Source: Alphaproteobacteria bacterium (lineage in GTDB: Bacteria; Pseudomonadota; Alphaproteobacteria; Micavibrionales; Micavibrionaceae). Taken from it: a DNA stretch of 64,000 nucleotides. Positions 27,207 to 36,780 of this stretch are shown here, in pieces; the stretch's first letter is position 1, and each line of letters begins with the position of its first letter. The translations under genes and the position numbers were made by a program. The notes beneath the pieces were generated by a model. The model worked only from the letters and a program-made list of their open reading frames with translations. It was not told the DNA's origin and searched no databases. The stretch is taken from NCBI GenBank assembly GCA_020848095.1, contig JADLAT010000015.1, forward strand, positions 1 through 64,000, written 5' to 3'.

Positions 27207-27776
27207 ATGGATGTAGTAACGCCTTTGGAGAGGTGTCCGGCTTTAATATTGAATGCGGACTTCAGACCACTGAGTTATTTTCCGTTATCCGTATGGCCTT
27301 GGCAGGATGCTGTTAAGGCCATATTTCGTGATAGCGTAAGCGTTGTATCCGAGTATGACCGTGTAATCCGTTCGCCGAATTTCGAGATGAGGTTGCCCAG
27401 TGTTCTGGCCCTTAGAGAATATGTGCCGATGGCCCGCAAGCCGGCATTTACAAGGTTTAACGTGTTTTTGCGGGACAAATGGAATTGTCAGTATTGCGGC
27501 GACAATTACAAAACGCATGAACTGACATTCGATCACGTAATACCGCGCTCCCGCGGGGGGCGTGCAACATGGGACAACATTGTAACGGCATGCCAGTGTT
27601 GTAATACAAAAAAAAGTAACAAGATGCCGGATGAGGTGAATATGTTTCCGCTCCATGAGCCACGCCAACCGGATGTTTTTGAGTTGCGCGATCATGGGCG
27701 GCGGTTTCCCCCGAATTTCCTGCATAAAAGCTGGGGGGATTTTCTCTACTGGGATACTGAACTGGAAGAGGAATAG
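27207..27776 (+). CDS. HNH endonuclease family protein
   Basis: A 189-residue protein. The HNH domain is in the second half: zinc-binding CQYCG, then LTFDHVIPRSRGGRATWDNIVTACQCCNTKKSNK, with the catalytic DHV pair and the second C-x-x-C. The N-terminal half (ALILNADFRPLSYFPLSVWPWQDAVKAIF) is the conserved partner of this housekeeping HNH family, found in nearly all alphaproteobacteria and not tied to mobile DNA. The biological substrate is not known. A structured leader stands before it. Confidence 0.9.
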   Translation: MDVVTPLERCPALILNADFRPLSYFPLSVWPWQDAVKAIFRDSVSVVSEYDRVIRSPNFEMRLPSVLALREYVPMARKPAFTRFNVFLRDKWNCQYCGDNYKTHELTFDHVIPRSRGGRATWDNIVTACQCCNTKKSNKMPDEVNMFPLHEPRQPDVFELRDHGRRFPPNFLHKSWGDFLYWDTELEEE

Positions 27777-27898
27777 ACGCAGGAATTATAGAGCTTCGGC
27801 TTTGTCAGGGAGAACGGTTTGGAAGCTTTCTCCAGGCAGGCCGCAGAAACGAAGCGGAGATTGTTCCGTTTCAACACGTGCACTGAAAGGAGAACGTT

Positions 27899-28252
27899 AT
27901 GTTTGGTCATATAACAAATCTTGCACACACTCGCTCCATTACGCAGGCTGTAGGGTTCTTTTTATTCTACACCGTATTGCTGGTGGGGTTATCAACCTTC
28001 CTTGGTCACTATCTGGTGACATTGGGCGTGATTGACACTGTCGTCGGAAGTTTCTTTGATGGCGGTACCGTTCACACCATGATCGGAGCAGGCTGGACGC
28101 TTATACTCTCCAGCATGATCCTGCAAGGGAAGAAGCTGACCGGGGACATTATGTCCGTAGTAATCGCGCTGATCGGTGTATATCTTGCATACACGGTTAA
28201 CGTGATGCTGGGTATGGTTGTCGTCGGTTATTTGACGACACTGGGCAAATAA
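27899..28252 (+). CDS. Small three-helix membrane protein
   Basis: A 117-residue protein with about three hydrophobic helices (AVGFFLFYTVLLVGLSTFLG, MIGAGWTLILSSMIL and MSVVIALIGVYLAYTVNVML). A strong AAAGGAGA lies ahead of the ATG. It is followed by a clear terminator. I do not recognise a named family. Its first 40 residues resemble the tiny protein encoded at 28432, suggesting a duplicated or shortened relative. It lies 120 bases after the HNH gene and may share its transcript. Confidence 0.75.
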   Translation: MFGHITNLAHTRSITQAVGFFLFYTVLLVGLSTFLGHYLVTLGVIDTVVGSFFDGGTVHTMIGAGWTLILSSMILQGKKLTGDIMSVVIALIGVYLAYTVNVMLGMVVVGYLTTLGK

Positions 28253-28298
28253 GAACCCAGTTTAAGGCCTCCCCTAAGTGAGGTCTGAAAATAAAGAG

Positions 28299-28332
28299 CC
28301 GGGCGAGAAAGTTTCGCCCGGTTTTTCTTTTT
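28299..28332 (+). terminator. Rho-independent terminator
   Basis: An 8-base G+C-rich stem (28299-28306 with 28314-28321), 7-base loop, then TTTTTCTTTTT. It ends the transcript of the small membrane protein. Confidence 0.88.
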
Positions 28333-28362
28333 AAAAAATATACGGATTATTTCTTAATTTCC

Positions 28363-28391
28363 TTGACGAGTACCACTTATGCGCGTATCAA
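28363..28391 (+). promoter_or_regulatory. Likely sigma-70 promoter of the 41-residue gene
   Basis: TTGACG at 28363-28368, 17-base spacer, TATCAA at 28386-28391. It lies just after a terminator and 40 bases before the ATG at 28432, so the small gene would have its own transcript. Confidence 0.5.
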
Positions 28392-28431
28392 AATCCGATC
28401 TCCATAATTGTGATTTTGAGGAACGCAGCCC

Positions 28432-28557
28432 ATGTTCGATGATATTTTTGATTTTGGTAAAAAGCGTACGGTTAAAGAATCCGTTGGTTTCGTAATTTTT
28501 CACAGCATTTTGATGCTCGGCGCATTGGCCGGCCTGTCTATGCTGGGCGTTTCCTAG
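28432..28557 (+). CDS. 41-residue membrane protein related to its neighbour
   Basis: A short gene with ATG at 28432 and TAG at 28555. A GAGGAA lies eight bases upstream and a good promoter before that. The product starts MFDDIFDFGKKRTVKESVGF and continues with one hydrophobic helix ending LAGLSMLGVS. Compared with the 117-residue protein upstream, both share MF--I at the start, an Arg, and the VGF--F---L--G pattern at matching places, so this looks like a shortened paralogue of its first helix. It is 35 bases from the end of recG on the other strand. Function unknown. Confidence 0.6.
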   Translation: MFDDIFDFGKKRTVKESVGFVIFHSILMLGALAGLSMLGVS

Positions 28558-28592
28558 GGTCTGCGGTGGGCTTGGGCTTTATTAAGCTGGGC

Positions 28593-30707
28593 TCACCCAC
28601 TCCTTAAATATTGGATGGCCTGATCGCGCTCAAATAGATAGAGCAACGTCCGCAGCGCCGTTGAGCGCGGGCCTTTAAGTTCCGGGTCTTTGTCGATAAT
28701 CAGCCGCGCATCGTCCCGCGCCGCCGCCAGAAGTTCCGCATGTGCATTAAGATCCGCAAGTTTAAAATCAATGATTCCGCTTTGCTTGATGCCCAGAATG
28801 TCGCCCGCCCCGCGCAGGGCCAGATCTTTCTCCGCGATTATAAATCCGTCTTCGGTCTCCCGCATGATAGAAAGCCGTTCTTTGGCGGTGGCACCCAACG
28901 CGCCGGCATATAGTAAGAAGCAATAGGATTTATCGCCGCCGCGCCCGACGCGCCCCCTGAGCTGATGCAGCTGCGAAAGGCCGTAACGCTCCGCATGTTC
29001 AATGACCATAATGGTGGCTTCAGGCACATTGACGCCGACCTCGATAACGGTCGTAGCCACCAGAATATCGAGATCGCCACGCGAAAACTTGGTCATGATC
29101 TCATCTTTTTCGGCGGCCTTGAGCCGTCCGTGCACAAGTCCCACACGTTCGCCAAAAATAGAGTGGAGAACGTCATAGCGTTCCGTCGCGGCGGCCAGAT
29201 CGAGGATCTCGGATTCCTCCACCAGCGGGCAAACCCAGTAAGCTCTGGCCCCGGTTTTGATCTGTCGCTTAAGGCCATCAACAATATTTTCTATTTTCTC
29301 CAGCGGGATCAGGCGGGTATCTACAGGTTTGCGACCCGGGGGTTTTTCATCCAGCCGGGAGATATCCATATCGCCATAAGCGGTGAGGGTGAGGGTGCGG
29401 GGAATGGGTGTGGCCGTCATCACCAGAACATCCGTGCCGCGCCCCTTGGCCGAAAGCATAAGGCGCTGATGCACGCCAAAGCGGTGCTGCTCATCAATAA
29501 CCGCAAGCCCCAGATCGGCAAAAATAACATCTTCTTGAAAAATGGCATGTGTGCCGATCGTGATCTGTGCCGCGCCACTGGCAATTTTTTGCAACAGCGC
29601 GTCACGGTTTTTCCCCTTGTCCCGTCCGGTAAGAATGACGGCGGAAATGCCTGCCGCATCCAGCCACGGTTTTAAGCTCTCGGCATGTTGTCGCGCCAGA
29701 ATTTCTGTGGGCGCCAGCAGTGCGGCCTGCGCACCGGTTTCTATTGCACTTAGCATCGCAAGCGCCGCCACAACGGTTTTTCCGCTCCCCACATCGCCCT
29801 GTAACAGGCGCAGCATACGCGCGGGCGCTTCCATGTCGGCGCTGATCTCTTTGAGGGCGCGCTCCTGCGCCCCGGTAAGCGCAAAGGGCAGGGCGGCACG
29901 CAGCCTTGTGCGCAACCGGCCATCACCTTTGAAAATGCGCCCGCTCTGGCGTTTTTGCCGATTGCGCACCAGAGCGAGCGTCAGCTGATTGGCCAGAAGT
30001 TCATCATAGGCAAGACGCGCTCTTGCCTCCTCATTCAATAAGCCGCCGGTAATTGAGGTGGTGGAGGGGGGAATGTTTTCCGGCGGCGGAGAGAAATGAA
30101 GCTGTTTCAGGCACGTATCCCAATCGGCCCAGCCGTTTTTCTTTTTAAAGGCCGCGTCTTGCCATTCGGTAAGCTTTGGAATGAATCCCAAAGCGCCTTG
30201 AGCAGCTTTTCTGACGGTCTTATTGGTCAGGCCCGCAGTGAGAGGGTAAATGGGCTCCAGCGCCTCAAGGCTCTCCCGGTCTTCGGGTTTGACGATATCG
30301 GGATGCGTGATTTGTGGATGCCCCGCGTAATGCTCTACCTTGCCGGAGACAATCATTTCCTTGCCCTCGGGCAATTGTTTTTCAATCCAGTCTTTATGGG
30401 CATGAAAGAAGACCAGATTCAATGTGCCGGTTTCATCGTGGCACCAGACTTTATAGGGCTGGGATTTGCGGGCGTTCGGAAAATGCTTGCCCACGGTTAC
30501 GCTGATTGTCGCAATGCGGCCATCTGGCGCGTCCGCGACTTTTGGGGAAAAGCGGCGGTCAATAAAATCCACCGGCAAATGCCAGAGCAGATCCAGAACT
30601 TTTGGGCCGCCCGTTAATTTTTCCAAGAGTTTGGCATTTTTGGGACCAATACCGGGTAAGACACTAACGGCGCGGAACAGCGGGTCCAGATCAAAAGGGC
30701 GACTCAT
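28593..30707 (-). CDS. recG: ATP-dependent DNA helicase RecG
   Basis: A 704-residue helicase of usual size. An N-terminal wedge/OB part (LPGIGPKNAKLLEKL, then LLWHLPVDFIDRR) is followed by the helicase core: Walker A GDVGSGKT, DEQH box in VIDEQHRFGV, TATPIPRTL, and motif VI QLRGRVGRGG. It processes stalled forks and branched DNA. The frame extends upstream, but the ATG at 30707 (SRPFDLDPLF) is the family start. sdhE is divergent, about 90 bases away. Confidence 0.96.
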   Translation of the reverse strand: MSRPFDLDPLFRAVSVLPGIGPKNAKLLEKLTGGPKVLDLLWHLPVDFIDRRFSPKVADAPDGRIATISVTVGKHFPNARKSQPYKVWCHDETGTLNLVFFHAHKDWIEKQLPEGKEMIVSGKVEHYAGHPQITHPDIVKPEDRESLEALEPIYPLTAGLTNKTVRKAAQGALGFIPKLTEWQDAAFKKKNGWADWDTCLKQLHFSPPPENIPPSTTSITGGLLNEEARARLAYDELLANQLTLALVRNRQKRQSGRIFKGDGRLRTRLRAALPFALTGAQERALKEISADMEAPARMLRLLQGDVGSGKTVVAALAMLSAIETGAQAALLAPTEILARQHAESLKPWLDAAGISAVILTGRDKGKNRDALLQKIASGAAQITIGTHAIFQEDVIFADLGLAVIDEQHRFGVHQRLMLSAKGRGTDVLVMTATPIPRTLTLTAYGDMDISRLDEKPPGRKPVDTRLIPLEKIENIVDGLKRQIKTGARAYWVCPLVEESEILDLAAATERYDVLHSIFGERVGLVHGRLKAAEKDEIMTKFSRGDLDILVATTVIEVGVNVPEATIMVIEHAERYGLSQLHQLRGRVGRGGDKSYCFLLYAGALGATAKERLSIMRETEDGFIIAEKDLALRGAGDILGIKQSGIIDFKLADLNAHAELLAAARDDARLIIDKDPELKGPRSTALRTLLYLFERDQAIQYLRSG

Positions 30708-30799
30708 GTTCGTGAGGACTCTACAACGGGATGATTTTCTTTTATAAGAGGGGGCATCAGAAACATATCGTAATTTTTGCACACGTTTAAGAAGGTAGC

Positions 30800-31063
30800 A
30801 TGAGTTTAGAAGAGCTGGAGAATAAACGCAAACGCTTGATTTTTCGTTCGGGCCACCGGGGGACGAAGGAAATGGATCTTCTTATGGGGTCTTTCGCGGA
30901 TAAATATGTGTGGGAATTCTCTGAGGGTGATCTGGCGCTGTATGAGGATTTACTGCAGGAAAGCGACCCCGATATTTATGACTGGATTTTAGGCCGGGCC
31001 GAACCGCCGCCGGAAATGCGCCATGCTGTTTTTCAAAAACTTAAAGAGCATAAATTCGCCTGA
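30800..31063 (+). CDS. sdhE: FAD assembly factor SdhE
   Basis: An 87-residue SdhE/SDHAF2-type protein. The RSGHRGTKEMD segment carries the RGxxE motif needed to flavinylate the succinate dehydrogenase SdhA subunit. YEDLLQESDPDIYDWILG is also typical. The recG|sdhE|mfd neighbourhood is common in alphaproteobacteria; here the btaBA pair lies between sdhE and mfd. It converges on btaB, three bases between stops. Confidence 0.93.
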   Translation: MSLEELENKRKRLIFRSGHRGTKEMDLLMGSFADKYVWEFSEGDLALYEDLLQESDPDIYDWILGRAEPPPEMRHAVFQKLKEHKFA

Positions 31064-31066
31064 AAC

Positions 31067-31738
31067 CTATGATTTTTTGAAAATCGCAATATAGGCATAG
31101 CCACGATAAAGATGCTGAATGCTCAATTGGCCAAGATTTTCTGCCTCAAGGCTTTTGAGGTGGCTCAGGATTTCGGGCTTGTGATAGACATGAAACAGGG
31201 CAAGCCAGAAGAAAATAGCTTTACGAAACCAGAGTGGTTGCGCGTCCATCCCACCAAAATCGACAATGTGCATTTCACCGCCCGGCGGTAAAAGCGTAAG
31301 CGCGTGATCAATGGATTCGCGCCAGGGCGGAATGATGGAGAGCGCATAGGAAAATACAATTTTATCAAGTGGCTGCGTTAAAGCAAACAGCGAGGCCGGG
31401 TCAAAAGACTGGGCATAGGCCTGCGCCAGCGTGACGGCGTTATCGAGATGGTTTTTCTTTAGGGAAATTTTCGCGGTTTTAAGCATTTCATCGGAGGCAT
31501 CCAGCCCGACAAAACGAACATCCGGGTAAAGGTGCGCCATTTTAATGAGGTTGCGTGCCGTGCCGCAGCCGACTTCGCAGATGATCTCGCCCTTGGCGGG
31601 TTTAAGCCCTGCGATCAGACGGTCACGCCCCAAAAGATAATATTTGCGGGAGGCATCGTAAACATGCCGCGTGAACCGATACATGCGATCCATGTTGGCC
31701 TTGATTTGTGATTCGGAAGGCTCGGCAGTGGATTTCAT
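31067..31738 (-). CDS. btaB: BtaB-type betaine lipid N-methyltransferase
   Basis: A 223-residue class I methyltransferase. Motif I is ICEVGCGTARNL, followed by FVGLDASDEMLKTA. RMYRFTRHVYDASRKYYLLGRDRLI at the start is typical of BtaB, which trimethylates the homoserine head group of the lipid DGTS. The ATG shares its first base with the btaA stop (TGATG), giving tight coupling. A TTG one codon upstream is a less likely start. The pairing with btaA makes the assignment firm. Confidence 0.88.
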   Translation of the reverse strand: MKSTAEPSESQIKANMDRMYRFTRHVYDASRKYYLLGRDRLIAGLKPAKGEIICEVGCGTARNLIKMAHLYPDVRFVGLDASDEMLKTAKISLKKNHLDNAVTLAQAYAQSFDPASLFALTQPLDKIVFSYALSIIPPWRESIDHALTLLPPGGEMHIVDFGGMDAQPLWFRKAIFFWLALFHVYHKPEILSHLKSLEAENLGQLSIQHLYRGYAYIAIFKKS

Positions 31739-33063
31739 CAAGGTGTCTGCGGCTTTCTGGCGGTTTCGAGGCTCTGTACATTAGAGGCCTCGTTCAAGGT
31801 GTAGACGTGAAAGCCACCATAGATAGAGGAGCGATCTTTTTTAACGGCCTCCACAGAGGCGTCCGGATCGTAATGAAATCTGCTCAAAATATCCTGTGGC
31901 AGGGCGCGCGATAGCGGGCTGTGGATGCCTGCGGTGCGGAAGATTATGCGTGCGCCGGGGCGGCTGGTGCGTAGAACTTCTTTCCACAATGTCGTGAGCT
32001 GGCTGGCGTTCATCCAGTCCTGCGCGTCCAAAAACACATAGCAATCAAGGCTTTTAGCTGGCTGTGATTGCAGAAAACCGGTGATGGATGTGTGATGAAC
32101 TTCGACGCGGTCCGCATTTTTTTTCAAAATTTCGTAATTGGCTTTAGTCAGGTAGCGCGGAATGGCTTTTTTATTTTCCCGGTCGTAACCCCGGCCAAAG
32201 GCCTGCCATGCGAAATAGTTCTCATCAATCGGAAATTCGCAAGCCAGACGGCGCAAACGCGCCTTGAGAAGCCCGGCCATATCTCCGCCGGAGGCCTCGT
32301 TCAGTTCATCAAACTGCGCAGGGGGAATGCCAAGTCCGTAAAGCGCGGGCGGCATGTTGCAGATACGTTTGACCAAAGGCTTGTCAAAAATTGGCCCCAG
32401 CGTCCGGTTGAAAATTTCGAGTTGCTCTTCCATGGATTTGGCCTTGAGAATCTCGCGCGGATCTTTGCCGTATATTTTGGCAAGCACATGAACGGCAGAA
32501 ATGAATCTGCCAAGTAAACCAAACTGATACAGGTTTTTAGTAAAGTAGTTTATCCGCTTACCACGAAAGAGGGAGTGCCCCTCCCAATAATCTTTGGAAA
32601 ACTTATCAAGATTGGGGGCTATATATTTGTTGTAATTTATAATATTAACTTTGTCGTCCGCGTGACCGAAGAATAAAAAGAAACTTTCGTAATTCGGTAG
32701 ATATTTAACAGCGGCAATTTTAAGGCGGGCCAGCGCCACATGCGCGGGGTTGAGGTCAATAGCCTGCACGCGCTCCGGGCTTTCGGTAAGATAATTCATC
32801 ACATTACAGCCGCCCGATGCGATGGTCATGATGCGCGTATTCCCATCAAGTTTGAGCGCATCAAGGTCCACCTCCGGGTCTTCCCAGATTTGCGGATAGA
32901 CAAATCCACGAAAAGACATGGTGAAAAGCCGCTCCAGAACACCGCGCTTGCTGATGGCGCTATGGCCATGCACTGCTTTTTTGAGCAGGCTGGCATCTGG
33001 TTTCTCCGGCGTTACGCCTGTTTTTGGCTCTGGCGGTGTACTCATTTCCTTTTGGACGCTCAT
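31738..33063 (-). CDS. btaA: BtaA-type diacylglycerol 3-amino-3-carboxypropyl transferase
   Basis: A 441-residue DUF3419 protein. It transfers the aminocarboxypropyl group of SAM to diacylglycerol, the first step to the betaine lipid DGTS. The MTIASGGCNVMNYL SAM loop, VQAIDLNPAHVALARLK, and YVFLDAQDWMNASQLTTLW are family blocks. The frame is open far upstream; the ATG at 33063 has an AAGGA and matches the family N-terminus. No Pho-box could be seen upstream, though these genes are phosphate-regulated in Rhizobium and Rhodobacter relatives. mfd starts 95 bases away on the other strand. Confidence 0.9.
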   Translation of the reverse strand: MSVQKEMSTPPEPKTGVTPEKPDASLLKKAVHGHSAISKRGVLERLFTMSFRGFVYPQIWEDPEVDLDALKLDGNTRIMTIASGGCNVMNYLTESPERVQAIDLNPAHVALARLKIAAVKYLPNYESFFLFFGHADDKVNIINYNKYIAPNLDKFSKDYWEGHSLFRGKRINYFTKNLYQFGLLGRFISAVHVLAKIYGKDPREILKAKSMEEQLEIFNRTLGPIFDKPLVKRICNMPPALYGLGIPPAQFDELNEASGGDMAGLLKARLRRLACEFPIDENYFAWQAFGRGYDRENKKAIPRYLTKANYEILKKNADRVEVHHTSITGFLQSQPAKSLDCYVFLDAQDWMNASQLTTLWKEVLRTSRPGARIIFRTAGIHSPLSRALPQDILSRFHYDPDASVEAVKKDRSSIYGGFHVYTLNEASNVQSLETARKPQTP

Positions 33064-33158
33064 GGTATTGATCCTTTGACTGAGGCAAAAACATATATAT
33101 AAAAAGGCCACAGAACACAAGCGCACGCATATCAAGGCATAAAAACGCGGAAAAAGTA

Positions 33159-36100
33159 ATGGATACAGCGGAAAAACAAGCCAAAATCGGGCTGCATACA
33201 ATCTATGGCGCGCCTGAAGGGCAGGATGCCCGCATTCTGGCGGAGCGCGCGCGGGCGCTTATGCCGCAGGACCGCGTTCTGATTCATGTTGCGCTGGATG
33301 ATGCGCGGCTTTCAACGCTGCGGGGGCTGCTGGAATTTTTTGCACCCGATGTGAAAGTGATAGAGTTTTCCTCTTGGGATTGTCTGCCTTATGACCGCAT
33401 ATCGCCTAACGGAGAGATCGTGGCGCGCCGGGTCGCGGCGCTGAGCCGGATTTTGGCATGGAGTCACGAGCGAGAGCGTTATCCGCGCCTTGTACTGACG
33501 ACCATCAATGCGGTTGGCCAGCGCCTGATGCCTAAGACCGCGTTGGAAGGCGCTTCCTTGAGCGTATCTAAGGGAAAACCGGTTGATATGGCGGCTTTTC
33601 AAAGATTCCTGACACAAAACGGATATATCCGCGTAGAAACCGTCCGGGAGGCGGGGGAGTACGCCATGCGCGGCGGCATTATTGATATTTTTCCGCCCGC
33701 CTATGCAGAACCGCTAAGGCTTGATCTGTTTGGCGATGAAGTCGAATCGATCCGCGCTTTTGATCCGCTCTCACAAAGAACGCATACAAGCGTGCAGACA
33801 TTCTCGCTTCAGCCCGTCGGCGAGATTTTTCTGGATGAGGTTGCCATAGAGCGTTTCAGGGGTGGCTACCGCGCGGCCTTTGGTGTTGTGAGCGGCCAGG
33901 ATCCACTCTATGCCGCAATTTCCGAAGGGCGGCGTTATAACGGCATGGATCATTGGCAGCCTCTGTTCTATGAGAAAATGGACACGCTTTTTGATTATCT
34001 GCCCTCCGCCGTGATGATTTTCGATCATCACGCGCTTTCCGCCCATGATGAGCGTATGACCCAGATTTACGACTTTTATCAGGCTCGCAAAACGCTCGAG
34101 GCGGCGGAGAAAAAAAGAGGGAAGGATAGCAGCAGTTTTTCAGGAACAATCTATCACCCCCTGCCTGTGGAGCTTCTGTATATCACGGGCAGCGAATGGG
34201 ACGCACTGACGCAGGATGTAGAAATTTTCTCTCCCTTTGGCCCGCCGGATGAAAGCCAGCCTGTATCAAAAAAGGGGCGTGATTTTTCCGATGTGCGCGC
34301 CTTGCCCGATGGCGATGTTATGGGCGAATTACGGCGGCATCTGGCCTCCTTACACGCCGCGCGTAAAAAAATAGTGATTGCTTGCTACAGCGAAGGATCT
34401 CGCCAGCGATTACAGGGCATGATGGCGGCATCGGGCATTCCGGATCTTGTGGAGTGTAACGATGCAAACGACCTTAAAAAACTGGGTTTTGCGCAGACAG
34501 GCTTTGCCGTTTTAGGACTGGAGCATGGGTTTATCTCCGAAGATCTGGCGGTTTTAACCGAGGCCGATATTCTGGGCGATCGGCTCGTGCGTAAAAGCGG
34601 GCGGCGCAAAAAGGCGGATAATTTCCTGCGTGAGGTCTCCTCACTGGATGAGGGAGATCTGGTCGTTCATGTTGAACATGGGATCGGCAGATTTCTTAGT
34701 CTTGAGACATTGAGCGTGGGTAAAACGCTGCATGATTGTCTTAAGATAGAATATGCGGGCGGCGATAAACTCTATGTGCCGGTTGAGAATATCGAAGTGC
34801 TTTCACGTTTTGGTTCGGAAGATGGCAGCGCACAGCTTGATCGTCTGGGCGGCGCAGGCTGGCAGGCGCGTAAGGCCAGAGTAAAGAAAGACTTGATGGT
34901 CATGGCGGAGGGGTTGCTGAAAATAGCAGCCGCGCGTCTGTTGAAAACCACGCAGCCCATTACAGTTAGCCCGGAGCTTTATAACGAGTTTGCCAGTCGT
35001 TTTCCCTATGCGGAGACGGAGGATCAGGAGCGGGCTATTCAAGATGTCCTTGATAGTCTGGCGGGCGATCACCCTATGGACAGGCTGGTTTGCGGCGATG
35101 TCGGATTTGGTAAAACCGAGGTAGCTCTGCGCGCGGCCTATGTCGCGGCGATGGACGGGGCGCAGGTCGCGGTGGTCGTGCCCACTACGCTGCTGGCGCG
35201 GCAGCATTATAATAATTTTCAAAAACGCTTTGCCGGTACGGGCCTGCGGATCGGGCAGCTCTCGCGCATGGTGAATGCGAAGGATGCAAAATCCGTGCGC
35301 GAAGGGCTGGCCGAGGGCTGGGTGAATATCGTAATTGGCACGCACGCGCTGTTTGCATCTTCTCTTAAATTCAAAAATCTGGGCCTTTTGATTGTGGATG
35401 AGGAGCAGCGTTTCGGCGTGAAGCAAAAGGAAAAGCTCAAGGAAATCAGTGAAAACGTGCATGTCCTAACGCTGACGGCAACCCCGATTCCCCGTACGCT
35501 TCAAATGTCTCTGACCGGCGTGAAGGAGATGAGCCTTATCACCACGCCGCCGGTGGACCGTCTGGCAGTGCGGACATTTGTGCTGCCGGTGGATACGCTG
35601 GTTATTCGGGAGGCCCTGCTGCGGGAGCATTACCGCGGCGGCCAGAGTTTTTATGTCTGCCCGCGCATTAGTGACATGGCCGATCTTGAGCGGATGCTTA
35701 AGGAGCTTGTGCCGGACATAAAAGTGATTTCCGCCCATGGGCAGATGACGCCGACGGACCTGGAAGACCGCATGACCGCCTTTTATGACGGACAATATGA
35801 TGTGTTGCTGGCCACCAATATCATCGAGAGCGGGATAGATATCCCCACCGCCAATACGATGATTGTGCATCGGGCCGATATGTTCGGTCTGGCGCAGCTT
35901 TATCAGATCAGGGGCCGCATCGGACGCTCGCGCGTGCGGGCCTATGCATACCTGACCTATCCTCCGCTGGAAAAACTGGGTGCACAGGCGCAAAAGCGGC
36001 TGGAGGTCATGGAAACGCTCGATACGCTGGGCAGCGGGTTTCAACTGGCTTCGCACGACATGGATATCCGTGGAGCCGGAAACTTGCTGGGGGAGCAGCA

Positions 36101-36668
36101 ATCAGGCCATATTCGCGAGGTCGGCGTAGAGCTTTACCAGCAAATGCTGGAAGATGCCGTGGCACTGGCGCGCCAGAGAGGAGAGGCGGGCGGGGATATG
36201 AACGCGGCGCTGGAGGAGGGGTGGTCTCCGCAGATTAATGTCGGCACTTCCGTTCTGATCCCTGAAATTTATGTGCCGGACCTTGGTGTGCGGATGAGCC
36301 TTTATCGCCGTCTTTCCAACCTTGAAACGCCGGAGGATATGGAGGAATTTGCAGCTGAGCTGATCGACCGTTTCGGCGACCTGCCGGAGGAGGTTAAAAA
36401 CCTGCTCGATATTGTTGCGATAAAACAGCTTTGCAAGCGGGCCGGTGTGGGCAGTGTTGAAGCCGGGCCGAAGGGGGCGGTTATCGGCTATCACAAGGAT
36501 ACGCCGCCTAATCTTGAAGGGTTGATGCGCTGGATGGTGTCAAAGGGCGGCGCGGTCAAGCTGCGCCCGGATCAGAAAATCGTCGCCGTGCGCGGGTGGG
36601 AAGATGTACAAAAACGGGTGCGCGGGGTTAAGAATCTGATGGCGGAGCTGGCGGAGCTTTCGGCCTGA
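33159..36668 (+). CDS. mfd: Transcription-repair coupling factor
   Basis: A 1169-residue Mfd. It has the UvrB-like N-terminal part (YDRISPNGEIVARRVAALSRI), an RNA-polymerase interaction domain after EGDLVVHVEHGIGRF, and the translocase core with Walker A GDVGFGKT, LIVDEEQRFGVKQKE, TATPIPRTLQMSL and QIRGRIGRS. The C-terminal TRCF domain ends near MAELAELSA. It removes stalled RNA polymerase from lesions and recruits UvrA. Start at an ATG opposite btaA. Confidence 0.97.
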   Translation: MDTAEKQAKIGLHTIYGAPEGQDARILAERARALMPQDRVLIHVALDDARLSTLRGLLEFFAPDVKVIEFSSWDCLPYDRISPNGEIVARRVAALSRILAWSHERERYPRLVLTTINAVGQRLMPKTALEGASLSVSKGKPVDMAAFQRFLTQNGYIRVETVREAGEYAMRGGIIDIFPPAYAEPLRLDLFGDEVESIRAFDPLSQRTHTSVQTFSLQPVGEIFLDEVAIERFRGGYRAAFGVVSGQDPLYAAISEGRRYNGMDHWQPLFYEKMDTLFDYLPSAVMIFDHHALSAHDERMTQIYDFYQARKTLEAAEKKRGKDSSSFSGTIYHPLPVELLYITGSEWDALTQDVEIFSPFGPPDESQPVSKKGRDFSDVRALPDGDVMGELRRHLASLHAARKKIVIACYSEGSRQRLQGMMAASGIPDLVECNDANDLKKLGFAQTGFAVLGLEHGFISEDLAVLTEADILGDRLVRKSGRRKKADNFLREVSSLDEGDLVVHVEHGIGRFLSLETLSVGKTLHDCLKIEYAGGDKLYVPVENIEVLSRFGSEDGSAQLDRLGGAGWQARKARVKKDLMVMAEGLLKIAAARLLKTTQPITVSPELYNEFASRFPYAETEDQERAIQDVLDSLAGDHPMDRLVCGDVGFGKTEVALRAAYVAAMDGAQVAVVVPTTLLARQHYNNFQKRFAGTGLRIGQLSRMVNAKDAKSVREGLAEGWVNIVIGTHALFASSLKFKNLGLLIVDEEQRFGVKQKEKLKEISENVHVLTLTATPIPRTLQMSLTGVKEMSLITTPPVDRLAVRTFVLPVDTLVIREALLREHYRGGQSFYVCPRISDMADLERMLKELVPDIKVISAHGQMTPTDLEDRMTAFYDGQYDVLLATNIIESGIDIPTANTMIVHRADMFGLAQLYQIRGRIGRSRVRAYAYLTYPPLEKLGAQAQKRLEVMETLDTLGSGFQLASHDMDIRGAGNLLGEQQSGHIREVGVELYQQMLEDAVALARQRGEAGGDMNAALEEGWSPQINVGTSVLIPEIYVPDLGVRMSLYRRLSNLETPEDMEEFAAELIDRFGDLPEEVKNLLDIVAIKQLCKRAGVGSVEAGPKGAVIGYHKDTPPNLEGLMRWMVSKGGAVKLRPDQKIVAVRGWEDVQKRVRGVKNLMAELAELSA

Positions 36669-36780
36669 TTTTTGCGCTGTGATCTTTATATGTCGCTTGC
36701 CAGGGCGTATTTACCTTGGTCTTTTCCGTCAAATGTGCAATTCTTGAAAGAGAGGCACAGACCAAGGGAGTGACCTTGAA

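Noticed and set aside
33064-33158. Pho box upstream of btaA
   Set aside because: I looked for paired CTGTCAT-like repeats on both strands and found none.
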